A stretch of DNA of 64,000 bases, taken from assembly GCA_026873275.1 (NCBI GenBank), contig JANTUC010000010.1, forward strand, positions 1,488,001 to 1,552,000, in the 5' to 3' direction. Of the stretch, positions 1 through 10,518 are shown in pieces. How positions within the stretch are numbered: position 1 is the first letter of the stretch; every line of letters begins with the position of its first letter. The stretch comes from Pseudopithomyces maydicus. Taxonomy: Eukaryota > Ascomycota > Dothideomycetes > Pleosporales > Didymosphaeriaceae. A model generated the notes under the pieces. The model was given only the letters and a program-made list of their open reading frames with translations, did not search any database and was not told the origin of the DNA. The position numbers and the translations under genes were made by a program.

Positions 1-269
1 TAACAAAGTCATCCAATGAACATTGGAGTATGGCCATGTCATATGTTGAAACTAGACGGCATTTGTGGGAAATTGCAACCTTGACGCTTTGTGGGACTCT
101 ATCTAGCCTTATATGATGTTGGAGCCCTGGACACTTGGTGGAACCTTGGAACCTTGGAACTATATTACTCACGTGATCATGCGTTGGCCCCGGGGCCCCG
201 GGGCCCTGGTGGTTGGTTCCGCAACTCGCGTCGCAGAGCTCTCGACAAGCACCCCAACGACACCCATGC
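1..269. promoter_or_regulatory. Upstream region of the LYR-motif gene with an E-box and a GC palindrome
   Basis: No gene is visible here. The stretch holds three copies of GGAACCTT-like sequence in tandem (about 139-160), the 9-mer TCACGTGAT at 169-177, and a perfect 20-bp GC-only palindrome at 186-205 (alternating runs of four C and four G). The E-box and palindrome lie 65-100 bp upstream of the chosen start codon, so they probably belong to the promoter of the next gene. A similar pair of elements lies upstream of the Tfb4 gene at about 46.35 kb. Confidence 0.45.
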
Positions 270-1235
270 ATGCCCGGCTATCTTCACCCTAAGACCGATG
301 TACAGCATCGCATAGCTGGTGAGCCTGACTGATAATGCATTTCTAATTATTCTAATTCCCGTAGCGATTGCTCTGTACAGAGCGCTGCTTTCGCGATGCA
401 CTGGCGCGTCCTTTTTACAAGATGAAGAACGCATATCGTTGCACAATGCTATTCGCAATAAGTTTCGCCAGAATAGGAAAATTCAAAGCCCGCGACAATT
501 AGGCCTTGTCTTCCGAGCTGGATATGAGGTGAGTAATCTTTAAATTAATCAATCCTCATCAATTGACCAGCCCAGGTACTCGACCACCTCGATTCGTCCT
601 CAACTGGGAATTCCAGGAGCATAGACGTTTTGAAGAATCTAATACCCTCTCTTCCTCGAGGCATAACGCGCGCACCTCCGCAGCGACGACCTCCGCCCCC
701 ACCTCCATCAGATAATAGAGATCCTTTTGCTATTCTACCACCCGAGCGCGCCGTCCTCAACGTACGCCCGTATGCAAAGACGTCTGGTCCTCGCCATGTC
801 CCTATAATGGCTTCCGCAAACGGTGTCCCCTTCTTACGTCTAACCAAACCACAACCTGAATCCCTGAGTCGTATAATACGGCAGAAACTTGACCGCCGGA
901 TCAAGATGTTTGACGATAAAATAATGTTTGCAAACTATTGGGGTCCGATGGCGAAATATGAGGATGAATGGGACAAAATATTACAAACGCAATGTGGCTT
1001 TGTTGAAGAAGGCGAGACGGCAAACCCAACACGAGAGGAGAAATGGATATATGAGGTGAGGAAGGCGGAGTCGACAAACATTCAAAAGCATGACAAGGAG
1101 ATGGCGAACGATCGGGCTATAGCCGCCCGCATGATCGAGATACTAGATAAAGAGACGGAGCTTGCCAAGCAAGAAGGGCAGAAGGTAGTGAGAGGGAGGA
1201 AAAGCAGGCCAATCCGCGATCGATGGCTTAAATAA
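270..1235 (+). CDS. LYR-motif protein, Cup1-like
   Basis: Three exons, 270-318, 365-528 and 576-1235, give 290 residues. The ATG at 270 is chosen because it alone joins in frame, through a 46-bp intron, to the conserved stretch carrying Ala-Leu-Tyr-Arg (LYR motif at residues 20-22) and the downstream Arg-Gln-Asn-Arg segment. The second intron (529-575) restores a continuous reading through Gly-Tyr-Glu-Val-Leu-Asp. The N-terminal LYR segment followed by a long basic C-terminal half ending near Arg-Asp-Arg-Trp-Leu-Lys fits the fungal Cup1-like LYR group. LYR proteins generally assist mitochondrial complex assembly or Fe-S delivery with acyl carrier protein. The mitochondrial role is family knowledge; no clear presequence is visible. 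A proline run lies around residues 90-100. Family assignment is moderately sure, the exact partner is unknown. Confidence 0.62.
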
Positions 1236-1423
1236 AACACCTTTTCACCACGAATCTGTTTCTTGATATGTCTGGTAGAATTTCCAGTTGTTTGCATGTG
1301 CCTCTACCCTAACATGTGCAATAATGGGCAAAAACAACCCAATATACCATGTGCCTGGAACTGTGGGTATATATGGCTTTTTTGATGGCATCGGCATGCC
1401 GAATGACTAAGAGACGAGTGCGA

Positions 1424-2227
1424 TTATGCTGCCTCGATCTTCAAGCTCTCGATTCCTTCTAATGCGTCCTCGCCCTCTTCCTCCTCCACCTTGCCGACCA
1501 GACCGCCCTCCCAGAGCTGTCTCCCCGTCATCTTCTTTTCCTCCTTCTTCCCCTTCTTCTTGTCTTCTGCCTCAGCCTCTTCCTTCTTTCTCTGCTCCTC
1601 ATCTGCCAGCTCTTGCCGAAATTCCTCCCTCCACTTCAAGAAGCTTTCCCTTGTGACCGCTTCGCCCTGGAACTTCCTGTTCTCCTCCTCCTCAGCTTTC
1701 TGCGCTTCTATCGCTTCGAGGGCAGCCTTTGCGCCTTGTCTCTCTGTTATGAGCAGTTCGGCGGAGTCCTTGAGCGTGGTGACGAGTGTGAAGATCATCT
1801 GCATGCCGAGGTTGTCGGTGATGGTTTCGGAGAGGGACGAGAGAAGGACGGTCTTGTCTTCTTGTATGTCGAGGTAGGGATGTTTTGGGGCATTTGGTGG
1901 CTGAGTTATGTCGAGATCGGGGGCTTCATCGGGGTAGTTTGGTGTGAAGCGGACATTAAGGATAATTGTCGCTGTACCAGCGTCAGTCACACCCAGCTTT
2001 CATGATACAGCAAGATACCAGGGGAACGTACGCGCCTCTGAATCATCCTCATCTTCGTTCGTAACTTCGAGTTGTATTGCTATTCGGAACTCGGTTTCTG
2101 AAATATCTGCAATGGCGACGTTAACGCGAAGAAGGATGATATATATTTGGGAATACCTACCTGTGATCTCTTCCGGGTAAATAGAATCAAGGATCTCCCG
2201 CTCTTCCTTTTGCTCTTCGACTCCCAT
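1424..2227 (-). CDS. gir2: RWD-domain protein, Gir2/RWDD1-like
   Basis: Exons on the minus strand are 2227-2161, 2106-2032 and 1971-1424, giving 229 residues. The start ATG at 2227 opens directly into the RWD domain (Glu-rich helix, then Leu-Asp-Ser-Ile-Tyr-Pro-Glu-Glu). The domain continues through Tyr-Pro-Asp-Glu-Ala-Pro, the YPxxxP turn typical of RWD folds, to about residue 115. The rest is a charged coiled coil rich in Glu and Lys, then a Gly-Arg-Gln-Leu-Trp-Glu motif seen in the Gir2/RWDD1 group. Gir2 binds the GTPase Rbg2 and Gcn1 and can restrain Gcn2 activation on stalled ribosomes; this is family knowledge. Both introns (54 and 60 bp) have clean GT-AG ends and restore the conserved frame. 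The gene is divergent from the Acl4-like gene, 253 bp apart. Confidence 0.75.
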
Positions 2228-2480
2228 CTTGGCGTGTGGATGTGTGTCTTCGTTATTCGAGCTTCCGCGTTGCGGGGCGCACCTCCCCCACCAGGGCACG
2301 TCAAGGCCCGCACAGACCAGCACTTTCTGTAAATTTTTGGGTGGTACTCTCTACCGCGATTCCTCACTCTACATACATCTTTCGACTTCACTTCCTGTTT
2401 TGACTATAGTGAATACACCCTACGGAACTGCGGGAAAATTCAACACTGCGCATAATTCTTCGATCGCGAGACGGATCACC
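2228..2480. promoter_or_regulatory. Shared divergent promoter, Gir2-like / Acl4-like
   Basis: These 253 bp separate two start codons on opposite strands. Both genes concern ribosomes or translation, which makes co-regulation plausible. I see no strong single motif; the region is mixed in composition with a short pyrimidine-rich part near 2385-2405. Confidence 0.5.
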
Positions 2481-3629
2481 ATGGCGAAGACGAAACCCCA
2501 AGACCGATCGCGAAAAGCGAAGAAGGATGCAAAGGACGGATCGTCTAGCGGAACGCCGAAAAAGTCCAAGACATCACCGGAAACATTGCTTATACAAGCT
2601 GCGACATTCCTACAGACTTCACAACCAGACGAAGCTCTCATAGCTGCCCGACGAGCACTGAACCTACTTCAACCCACAAGCGAGCCGACCGTGGCCGCCC
2701 TTCCCGCTCTCAATCTGCTGGGAGAAATAAACATCGAACTGGGAGATCCGGATTCGGCGAAGGAAGCCTTTCTTGCGGCAATAGCGCTGGACACAGAGGG
2801 TGTACACGATGGCGCAGAAAAATTCCTGTGGCTGGCCCAGCTGAACGAAGAGGGTGGAGCGGAAAGCGTGCGGTGGTTTCAAAAAGGTGTAGAGGTCCTG
2901 AAGCGAGAGATAAACGAGCTAGAAGGCAAACTGGTAAAGAAGGCCGAGATTGCAGAGGCGCTGGACGAAAAGAAGCAGAAGATTGCGAATGCACTATGCG
3001 GAGTCGCTGAAGTCTACATGACCGATCTTTCGTGGGAAGAAGACGCTGAAGCGCGGTGCGAAGCTGCTGTTACTGAAGCTTTGCTCGTCGCACCTGAAAG
3101 TCCCGAACCACTTCAGACGTTGGCATCAATACGGATATCACAAACACGCGTTGACGACGCGAAAGCAGCATTGGCGCGGAGCATGAATCTATGGAAAGAC
3201 CTGGAACCCGATGATCCCAAGATCCCGGACTACTCTACGCGAATAAGCTTATCTCGTTTACTGATGGAGGCTGGCATGGAGGACGAAGCCATCGAAGTGC
3301 TTGAGAGGCTTATTGGCGAGAACGACGAAAGTATAGAGGCTTGGTACTTGGGCGGTTGGTGTCTGCACTTGATAGCTGAGAAACAAAAAGCAAGTCACGA
3401 CGCGGAGCAAATAGCGCCACTTCTGAGGGCAAGTCGCGACTGGCTGGAAAATTGCCTCAAGTTGTACGCGGCATTTGAATATGAGGACGAGCGACTGAAG
3501 GAGCATGCGGATGAGATTTTGAAGGAGCTTGAAGGTATCTTAGGTCCGTCCACTGGCGAAGAAGAGGAGGACGAGGAGTGGGAAGATGCAGGCGACGAGG
3601 ACGACGACGCCGAGATGGATGGAACATGA
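2481..3629 (+). CDS. acl4: TPR-repeat chaperone of ribosomal protein L4 (Acl4-like)
   Basis: Intronless, 382 residues. The ATG at 2481 sits in a CACC-ATGG context and starts a Lys-rich N-terminus (residues 1-32) that could serve nuclear import. A run of tetratricopeptide-like helices follows from about residue 35 to 355: Ala/Leu-rich helical pairs with the spacing of TPRs, for example around Glu-Ala-Leu-Ile-Ala-Ala-Arg-Arg-Ala-Leu. The protein ends in a strongly acidic tail, Glu/Asp in most of the last 25 positions. This layout matches Acl4, which captures nascent uL4 (Rpl4) and escorts it to the pre-60S particle. No other fungal TPR protein of this size with this tail comes to mind, but TPR proteins are easily confused. 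Confidence 0.72.
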   Translation: MAKTKPQDRSRKAKKDAKDGSSSGTPKKSKTSPETLLIQAATFLQTSQPDEALIAARRALNLLQPTSEPTVAALPALNLLGEINIELGDPDSAKEAFLAAIALDTEGVHDGAEKFLWLAQLNEEGGAESVRWFQKGVEVLKREINELEGKLVKKAEIAEALDEKKQKIANALCGVAEVYMTDLSWEEDAEARCEAAVTEALLVAPESPEPLQTLASIRISQTRVDDAKAALARSMNLWKDLEPDDPKIPDYSTRISLSRLLMEAGMEDEAIEVLERLIGENDESIEAWYLGGWCLHLIAEKQKASHDAEQIAPLLRASRDWLENCLKLYAAFEYEDERLKEHADEILKELEGILGPSTGEEEEDEEWEDAGDEDDDAEMDGT

Positions 3630-4455
3630 TCGGTAATCGGGCGTGATTAGGAGAGACGATGCACAGAAGAAGCCACTCCACGTTGGCGGTTGCACAGGCT
3701 TGATCGGTCGTTAACCCAGGTATAGGTTGGGTTACTGGAATGTCACTTGACGGTAGAGAATCGACAGCGACAACCTCCTGCATGTGTGGCGCTGCCAGGG
3801 AAGATGTCAGAGTCAAGCGGCAACAATTAGCGGACATCTCTCTCCCGCATGGTGGCCGATTGTAGCACACCCCGATCCCTGTCACCCACATGGATGGAGG
3901 AGGGATGGACACAGTCTGAATTTAATCAACATCTAGTCGAGTGAATGACTTTGTACATATGTAGTGCCTCTGGGTCCCACGTGAAAAGGCAAACGCCCCA
4001 CGGATGTCTGATTTCCAAACGAATGCGCTGTAACCCTCCACGACGGGCGGACGCCGGGAAGATCCCCCAGGTTCAGGAGTCTCAAACGCTTTACAGCTCG
4101 CCTCCGACAGGCGGCCTTCTGCAGAGAGCCAAGCCTCTTCAGGAAGTGCCTGAACCAGGTTTGTCTTGAATCGCGTGCAGCTGCATCGATGCCCTTGGCG
4201 AACTCCCCAGACGCACCAGTCGTCCCTGCCCTCAAAGCCACAACCGCGCGAAGAAGCAGACAATGCTGTGCCGCCATCACTGCTACCACCACCCAGATAT
4301 ACTTCCTCCCTTACCCACCTCGCCCGCCGTGCATTTCCTCGTAGCGCGCCCCGCCTTTCGACTCAACCGATGAACGAGCGGACCCGCAAGTCCGCTTGCG
4401 CGTCGCCACTAATTTGTACCTGAGAGTCTTGCGCATACAGCCTGGATATGCCCTC
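3630..4455. other. Intergenic region before the SCAP-like gene
   Basis: No convincing gene. It holds the 3' flank of the Acl4-like gene and the upstream region of the sterol-sensor gene. An E-box CCACGTGA lies at 3977-3984. Open frames here lack conserved content. Confidence 0.4.
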
Positions 4456-7400
4456 ATGATCTGGTATTTATTGTATCCGATCCGGAAGTATGCGCTGTCC
4501 ACTCTGAAGTCTGATCGTTCGTTTGCTTAAGCGTCTCGACACAGGACCTCCGAACCCCCTCCCTGCCGCCGGGGCACCCGATCCGACGTGCTTTCCAGGC
4601 CTACGGCACCGCCACAGCACGACATTGGCTCCTCTCGATCATACTCACCGTTGTCGTGTCAGTACTGCTCTGCTACCCGGCGGTTTTTCAAATCGACAGC
4701 CCCGCAGCGGCCGGCCTGCGCAATCTTCCAAAACATGTGTGGACGTCGACAACCGAAGTCAACGACGAGCGACAGGCCGACGTCGAGGTGCGCCAGGTTT
4801 GGGTCCATGGCGATTATATGAAAGCGATCGAACACCGCGTGCTGCGTGAAGCTCTGAATGTGCAGGAGGCACTAATTGGCGACGGCTTCGATGATGTCCT
4901 AGGAATTGCGGCCGACACCCAATTGACAGGATGGGGCAGCGGAGAGCGGTGTGTAGCGACCAAGCCCGGGCAGAAATGGGGGTTCCATTCGCCGTTGATG
5001 TATTGGAACTGTTCACAGAAAACACTGGACGAGGATCGCGATCTTCTTGCGACCATCAATACCCGCGTCGGTCTACAATCGGAACTCAATCTGACTCTGC
5101 GACCGAGTACAGTGTTTGCCGGGAAGTCATTTGCAAAGACCAAACTACGATCGGCCGATGCTATCGTTGTAACACTTTTCGATCAAACGGGCGCTGGCCT
5201 TGGACATGCTTGGGAGGAAAGGTCAAAACAGCTCGCGCAAAATTTGTCACCTGAATGGTCACTGTTTCCGAAAAACGGCCAAGTAAAGAACAGCCGTTTA
5301 TACGAGTTTCGGTTCAAGCCGATGACACTGAACGACGATCTATTTATATCAGCATCATATATGGTTACGGCCGGCTACGTGATCATGAGAATGATGCAAC
5401 TGAGGGCTATAAAGAGCTGGTTTGGCCTTTTGATCACGATCGGCGCCAAGGTGAGCCGTTCTCTATTTGCTTGCCGTTTCAATACTGACTCTTTGATCAG
5501 ATGACGGTATGTGTTATTGGCAGCTTCACTATATGTTCGTTTCTAGGCATCAATCTTGCTCGAATTCCTAGACCGTGGTTTCCAGGCGTTGTTTTTTGTT
5601 TCGGTTTAGGAAACATGTTAGTCGAGACTCGTATGCCCCTCCGATAATCGAACTAATTCAGTGTAGATTTCGCCTTATCAATGTTGTTCTCGAAACACCG
5701 GCTGAGATGCCTTCCCCTCAGCGCATAGGTCATGCTATCGGCAAAGTCGGCCATCTTTCGATGGCCGTGGCCGGACAGAATCTCGTTATCATATATCTTT
5801 GCTCACGGATTGTCACTCCGGGAGTTGCGGACTTTTGCATTTTCGCCGCCGTTACGCTTGTCCTTGATTTGGCTTTTCATTTTACATTTTTTATCGCTGT
5901 CTTGAGCGTGGATGTACAGCGCATGGAGCTTTCGGATTCGCTCGGACGGATTGACATGAATCAACGGGCTGCAAAGAGCCGTCGGACAGAGCGGAAGTCC
6001 TGGTTCCTAGCATTCTTTCAGGGGACACTACCTGTCAGCACGCGTTATGCTGGCTCGGTTGCCATTTTGTCATTCTTGATGGCCATTAACTGGCACTTCT
6101 TTGACAGCACCGGACGGGACTTGTCGATGCGTACAATCAAGCAAAAGCTTCTCCGAAGGCAATCCCGATCCTTAGTGTCACCAACTTGGAGTCCTCCATT
6201 TATCAATCAGGCTCGTAGTCCGGCCGATTGGTTACGGATTCAAGATCATAACACAGCTAAAGAACTCTTCGGTTTCATCAAGCCTCACGCGCATAGCTTC
6301 GTCGCTAGGATCTACGATCCGCTGCTCATCGTTTCCAAAAACGCAACGGGTAGAGACATTCCGCAGAAAGCTGCTTCTCTGACCGAGAGTGTTCGTCACT
6401 TTGCTCGAGGCCATGCGTATTCTGCAGCCTTGATTGTTGCCTTCCTCATAGCTGGCGTTACGCTGCTCATGAATTATCTGCTCTGGTCTGGTCTCCCTGA
6501 GGGTGTACGAGAAGAGGAGACCGAAGATGACCTGTTCAGTGTCGATACATTATCCGGCGCCCAGGCGCTAGATATTGTGCAACTCACATCTTCCCCCAAA
6601 GGACATATTGCCAGTATATCACTTGACCGGACAACGTCAGTTTGGTTGCATAATCAAAATGGCTTCCGGCAAACAGTGCTACGAACAGCTGCCATCAAAC
6701 CGAGACTCTGGCCAATCATCGCTAGCACTATGGATGATGCCGGTACCCTCCTTGCCTTGTGCAGCAGTGATGGACTTATAGGCCTCTGGAGTCTCATGGC
6801 CGCACGATTTTCTACTGTCCAGACTGTGGACCTTCGTGGACAAGTGCCTATCCTTTTCACGTTTGCAACAATATCTCGACCTGATCAAGATGTTCCCACG
6901 CTCCTTCTTGTAACACCAAATGGGAATCTCATCGAATTTGAGACTCGCGGTGGCATCCATCACACCAGGAGGATATGCACAAGTGCTATTCTATGCGCTA
7001 AGACTCATGTCTCTGCGAAGGGGGATCTCAGTCTCATCTTTGTCACCAGAACCGGGGAAGTTCATATCCTCACGCTTGATGGCAACCGTGATCGGACCTC
7101 AGAGGTGGTTGCTGGTCTAGACCCTGGACCACCACCTGGCAGTAACCCATTGAAGATCCGCTGCATTGAGGCAGTACCCGCTCTTGGTCTTATATTCGCA
7201 CTGCGGGACGAAGAAGCAGAGGTGTTCGACTTCAATAGCCGCGCACTCATCCACGCTTTCCAAATTGGCCATGCAAAACCTCACTCTTTCCGCGTTATGC
7301 ATTCAGCTCTGCGCCAGTGCGAATGCGGCGCGCCAGCTGTCCATACTCTGTCTGTTGCGTATACAGAGGAGGATAGTGAGCACTTGATCATGCAGCACTT

Positions 7401-8010
7401 CTCTCTCAGCGATTCTCCTACATCTTTGATTTGTTTAGGGAAGCCTTTTGAGAATGGAAATCACACTTGCCAGGGTCTAGCTACCGCAAAGGATGTTGTC
7501 CACTTGGTCGAACCGGTTGGGTCTTGGGAATGCATTGCATCACTAGGGCTAGTCGGCATTCGAAGATGCAGCTCGTCAACCCCATCTGTTACTTCGGACC
7601 TTGCTTATGAGCCGCCTGAACCTTCAGCTATAATTGCTGCACTGCAGGATCGCATCGTAAGACACGACAAGACCACGTCCACCTTTGCACCAACAAATCC
7701 TCTTGGCCATTCCAACGATGACGGCTGGGAGGCCTGGACGCTTTCAATTTCCGGCGAGTTTCGCTCTCGTCCCCTGAGCTCCGCTTCCCAAGACGACACG
7801 GATGAACTGTTCGGCGAGCAACTGTTCGTCGCCGCCCCAGGGCCAATCACCAGGCTGGGCAAGAAGAGCGTGGCTGTCGGGTTTGGCAACACGGTCAAGA
7901 TCATAACTCTGGGAAAGGAGACGTTCGATGGGCTAGGTCTGAGTCTTGACTTGGGCATGGCCATTCACAAGTCAAAGATGAGACGGGGCGCGGGGAGAAA
8001 GCTGCAATGA
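4456..8010 (+). CDS. SCAP-like sterol-sensing, WD40-type protein (one-base frameshift near the N-terminus)
   Basis: Likely exons: 4456-4487, 4545-5450, 5501-5616 and 5667-8010. The start Met-Ile-Trp-Tyr-Leu-Leu-Tyr-Pro-Ile-Arg is the hallmark N-terminus of fungal SREBP cleavage-activating protein homologues. A first membrane segment follows (about 4626-4690), then a lumenal loop, then a multi-span sterol-sensing region from about 5340 to 6160, including Phe-Arg-Leu-Ile-Asn-Val-Val-Leu-Glu-Thr-Pro. Another span lies at about 6420-6490, and beta-propeller-like sequence runs from about 6560 to the end. The protein would escort an SREBP precursor from ER to Golgi under sterol or oxygen control; no SREBP gene is in the window. 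Exons 1 and 2 join in frame only if one C is added in the C-rich stretch 4555-4563. The total then becomes 1,132 residues and the junction reads like the family. Later introns (50 bp each) are clean. Confidence 0.72.
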
Positions 8011-8986
8011 CTAGATGGACGGGCTGAGAAGAACGACGAGCACATGACACGAATACAAAGATCGGAGGGGAAGTGGATATCCGGTCACTCTGATATTGGC
8101 GCACTTGGAGAATGGACTTGGGACAAAGCTACACATACATAGCTGTTGATATTTTGGCGTTTGTAGCGGGCTGCTGTGTGTTATATATCCCGTGGAGGCA
8201 TTTTGGTCGTTTCAAGCGTGTTGTAGGGTTGGGTTGGGACGCAGTATTTTGGTCTTCTGTTGGATTGATGTATTTGTTGACATACCGTACAAAGTATTTT
8301 TGTTCTTAGCTATTTATATAGGGGGGTTGTTTATGCTACAATGCACTGGGTGGGACTTTTTGTCTTGCGAATATCGCTGATCAAACGTTTGAGCCGTCCA
8401 TGTAGTCTCATAATCGACTTGACCATTTGATGCGACGTGTAACCTTTTGAGAGGACTAGCTGCTCGTCCACGAAATTTCTGCACATAGCAGCAATATCAC
8501 CGAGGAAGACATGCATGCACGTGTCTCATTCCGCGGCGGGTGAAATGACCTGCCCCCCTTGACTTAGTGTGAGTTGCCAGGTGGAATCTAACCCCGCAGG
8601 TACAGGGCCAAGCAATGATGTAGGTCGAGCCGTGCTTGCCGTGCGTGCCGTTCCCTGCCGCGGGTGCCTAACAAGAGGGTGACGACGAGAGAGGGTGAAG
8701 GGCAAAGTGTGGCTACGCTGCGTGACAGGTGCATGTGGCTGACGCCTGACGTCAGTGGCCATGAAAGGGCTGGAATGGATTCAAAGGTCCGGTCCCCGCG
8801 CTCCAAATTAACAAACCCCATCCTTGTCAATTCGGCTAGCAACCAGGGGGGCCCCAAAGTCCTGGACCCTCCTCACACGACCTCGCGCAGACACCAACAA
8901 CCCACCAGAAGAAGTTTGCAATTACTGTCGGCACGCAGTGCGCTTGGGAGGACCTTAACAATCGCATTGATTCTCCAGTTTCCAAG
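8011..8986. other. Intergenic region and probable 5' leader of the ethanolamine kinase gene
   Basis: No supported gene. The ATG-started 65-codon frame at 8112-8309 is probably 3' untranslated sequence. The distal part (from about 8770) is probably transcribed leader, because a consensus AAG|GTAAGT donor follows at 8987. Confidence 0.35.
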
Positions 8987-9119
8987 GTAAGTCGCATGCG
9001 CCGGCTGTATGCACCACGCCAGCCAGCATCTCGACTTTCACATGCAACGCGCGGCTCAGTCTTCGTCATGGGCAGACTCGACCTGGCCGCAAAAGCCACG
9101 CATGCTGACCCATGGCTAG
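8987..9119 (+). other. Probable intron in the 5' leader of the ethanolamine kinase gene
   Basis: A perfect GTAAGT donor at 8987 and a TGCTGAC branch site at about 9104-9110, shortly before the AG at 9118-9119, outline a 133-bp intron. It removes the ATG at 9112, so the first remaining ATG is the one at 9130. The reading frame upstream stays open across the splice back to an ATG at about 8773, so an N-terminal extension of the kinase is possible. Confidence 0.5.
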
Positions 9120-9129
9120 GCGCAGCACC

Positions 9130-10518
9130 ATGACGGAAAACTCGCCGTTCGACCCGTACGAATCGATACGATACATACCAGCCCACTACACGTACGAGGA
9201 CTCGCACAACTCGGCCCTGAACCTAATTCTCACCCTCCGGCCGGAGTGGCGGGAGTCAAAGGACACGATCGAGTTTGTGCGCTTCACGGATGGTATCACG
9301 AATACGGTACGTCGCTCGTCCTCCAGCGTGCGCGAAAAGGGGCTCCGCTAAACACAGCGCCCGCAGCTGCTCAAGGCCATCAACAAGCAGCCAGGGCTGT
9401 CCAAGGCAGACATAGACGGCGAGGCCATCCTCCTGCGCGCATACGGCAAGGACACGGAGGTCCTGATCGACCGCAAAAGTGGGTGCTCTTGCTCGTCAGC
9501 CTAATCACACCTAACACACGCTGCAGAGGAAACGTCGTCGCACTGTCTGCTCGCCCGACACGGTCTCGCGCCCGCTCTTCTCGCGCGCTTCGATAACGGT
9601 CTTCTGTATAAGTACGTGCAAGGCACCGTGTGTTCGCCCGCGGACCTGCGCAGGCCAGAAGTATGGCGTGGAGTGGCTCAGAGGCTCGGGGAATGGCATG
9701 CAACACTACCTATAGCAAGCATCAGCACAACATGTCCCACCCCCACACAGATGGCTCCTCTCCCAAACAAACGTGCTTCACTCGTAGCAATGGCAGATCT
9801 AACGCCCGGAAAACCCATCCCCAATGTCTGGACCACGATGCAGCGCTGGATCCGCGAGTTGCCCACAAGCACCAACCAACAACTCGACCGCCGCAACACC
9901 CTCCAACGAGAGCTCCACTGGCTCGTCGCCCAGCTGGGCAGCACCCCCGGCATCGGCGGCACAAACCCCTTCGTCTTCGCCCATTGCGACCTCCTCAGCG
10001 GTAACGTAATCATTGAGCCCTCGCCCTCGTCCGCCTCCGCCTCCCGCCGCTCCAGCGCATCCGGCGGCTCCGAGGAAAACGAACCCCCTGCCACCGTCTC
10101 CTTCATAGACTACGAATACGCGACCCCCGCCCCCGCCTCCTTTGACATCGCAAACCACTTCGCCGAGTGGGGCGGCTTCGACTGCGACTACGGCGTCCTG
10201 CCCACGCGCCACGTGCGCCGCGCCTTCCTCCGCGAGTACCTGTACAGCTTTAGCATGCACATGGACCGCGGGTTCAAGGAGGCGGAGCTGGACGAGCTGT
10301 TCGAGCAGGTGGATTGCTTCCGCGGGGTGCCGGGCTTCTACTGGGGGATATGGGCGCTGATTCAGGCGCAGATTTCGTTGATCGACTTCGATTACGCGGG
10401 GTATGCCGAGGTGCGGTTGGGTGAGTATTGGGCGTGGAAGCGGGAGATGAATGGGGAGCGGGTGGGGGCTGGGGAGGCGATGGCCGTGAGGGAGAGGCGG
10501 TGGGCGCAGGAGGAGTAG
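9130..10518 (+). CDS. Ethanolamine kinase (choline/ethanolamine kinase family)
   Basis: Exons 9130-9306, 9367-9478 and 9527-10518 give 426 residues. The start begins Met-Thr-Glu-Asn-Ser-Pro-Phe. The N-lobe carries Phe-Thr-Asp-Gly-Ile-Thr-Asn-Thr followed by Leu-Leu-Lys-Ala, the nucleotide-binding segment of the family. The C-lobe has the Brenner-type motif His-Cys-Asp-Leu-Leu-Ser-Gly-Asn (near 9984) and the choline-kinase motif Ile-Asp-Tyr-Glu-Tyr-Ala (near 10107). A low-complexity Ser/Ala insert lies between them. It should phosphorylate ethanolamine with ATP, the first cytosolic step of the CDP-ethanolamine route to phosphatidylethanolamine. Choline as substrate cannot be excluded, but the Asn-Pro-Phe-Val-Phe-Ala-His-Cys-Asp context fits ethanolamine kinases. 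Both internal introns (60 and 48 bp) restore conserved sequence. Confidence 0.82.

Noticed and set aside
8112..8309. ATG-started 65-codon hydrophobic frame after the SCAP-like gene
   Set aside because: Single short frame in probable 3' untranslated sequence, no conserved features and no introns or partner signals.
9112..9129. ATG at 9112 as start of ethanolamine kinase
   Set aside because: It lies inside the probable leader intron, between branch site and acceptor; the ATG at 9130 follows the acceptor.
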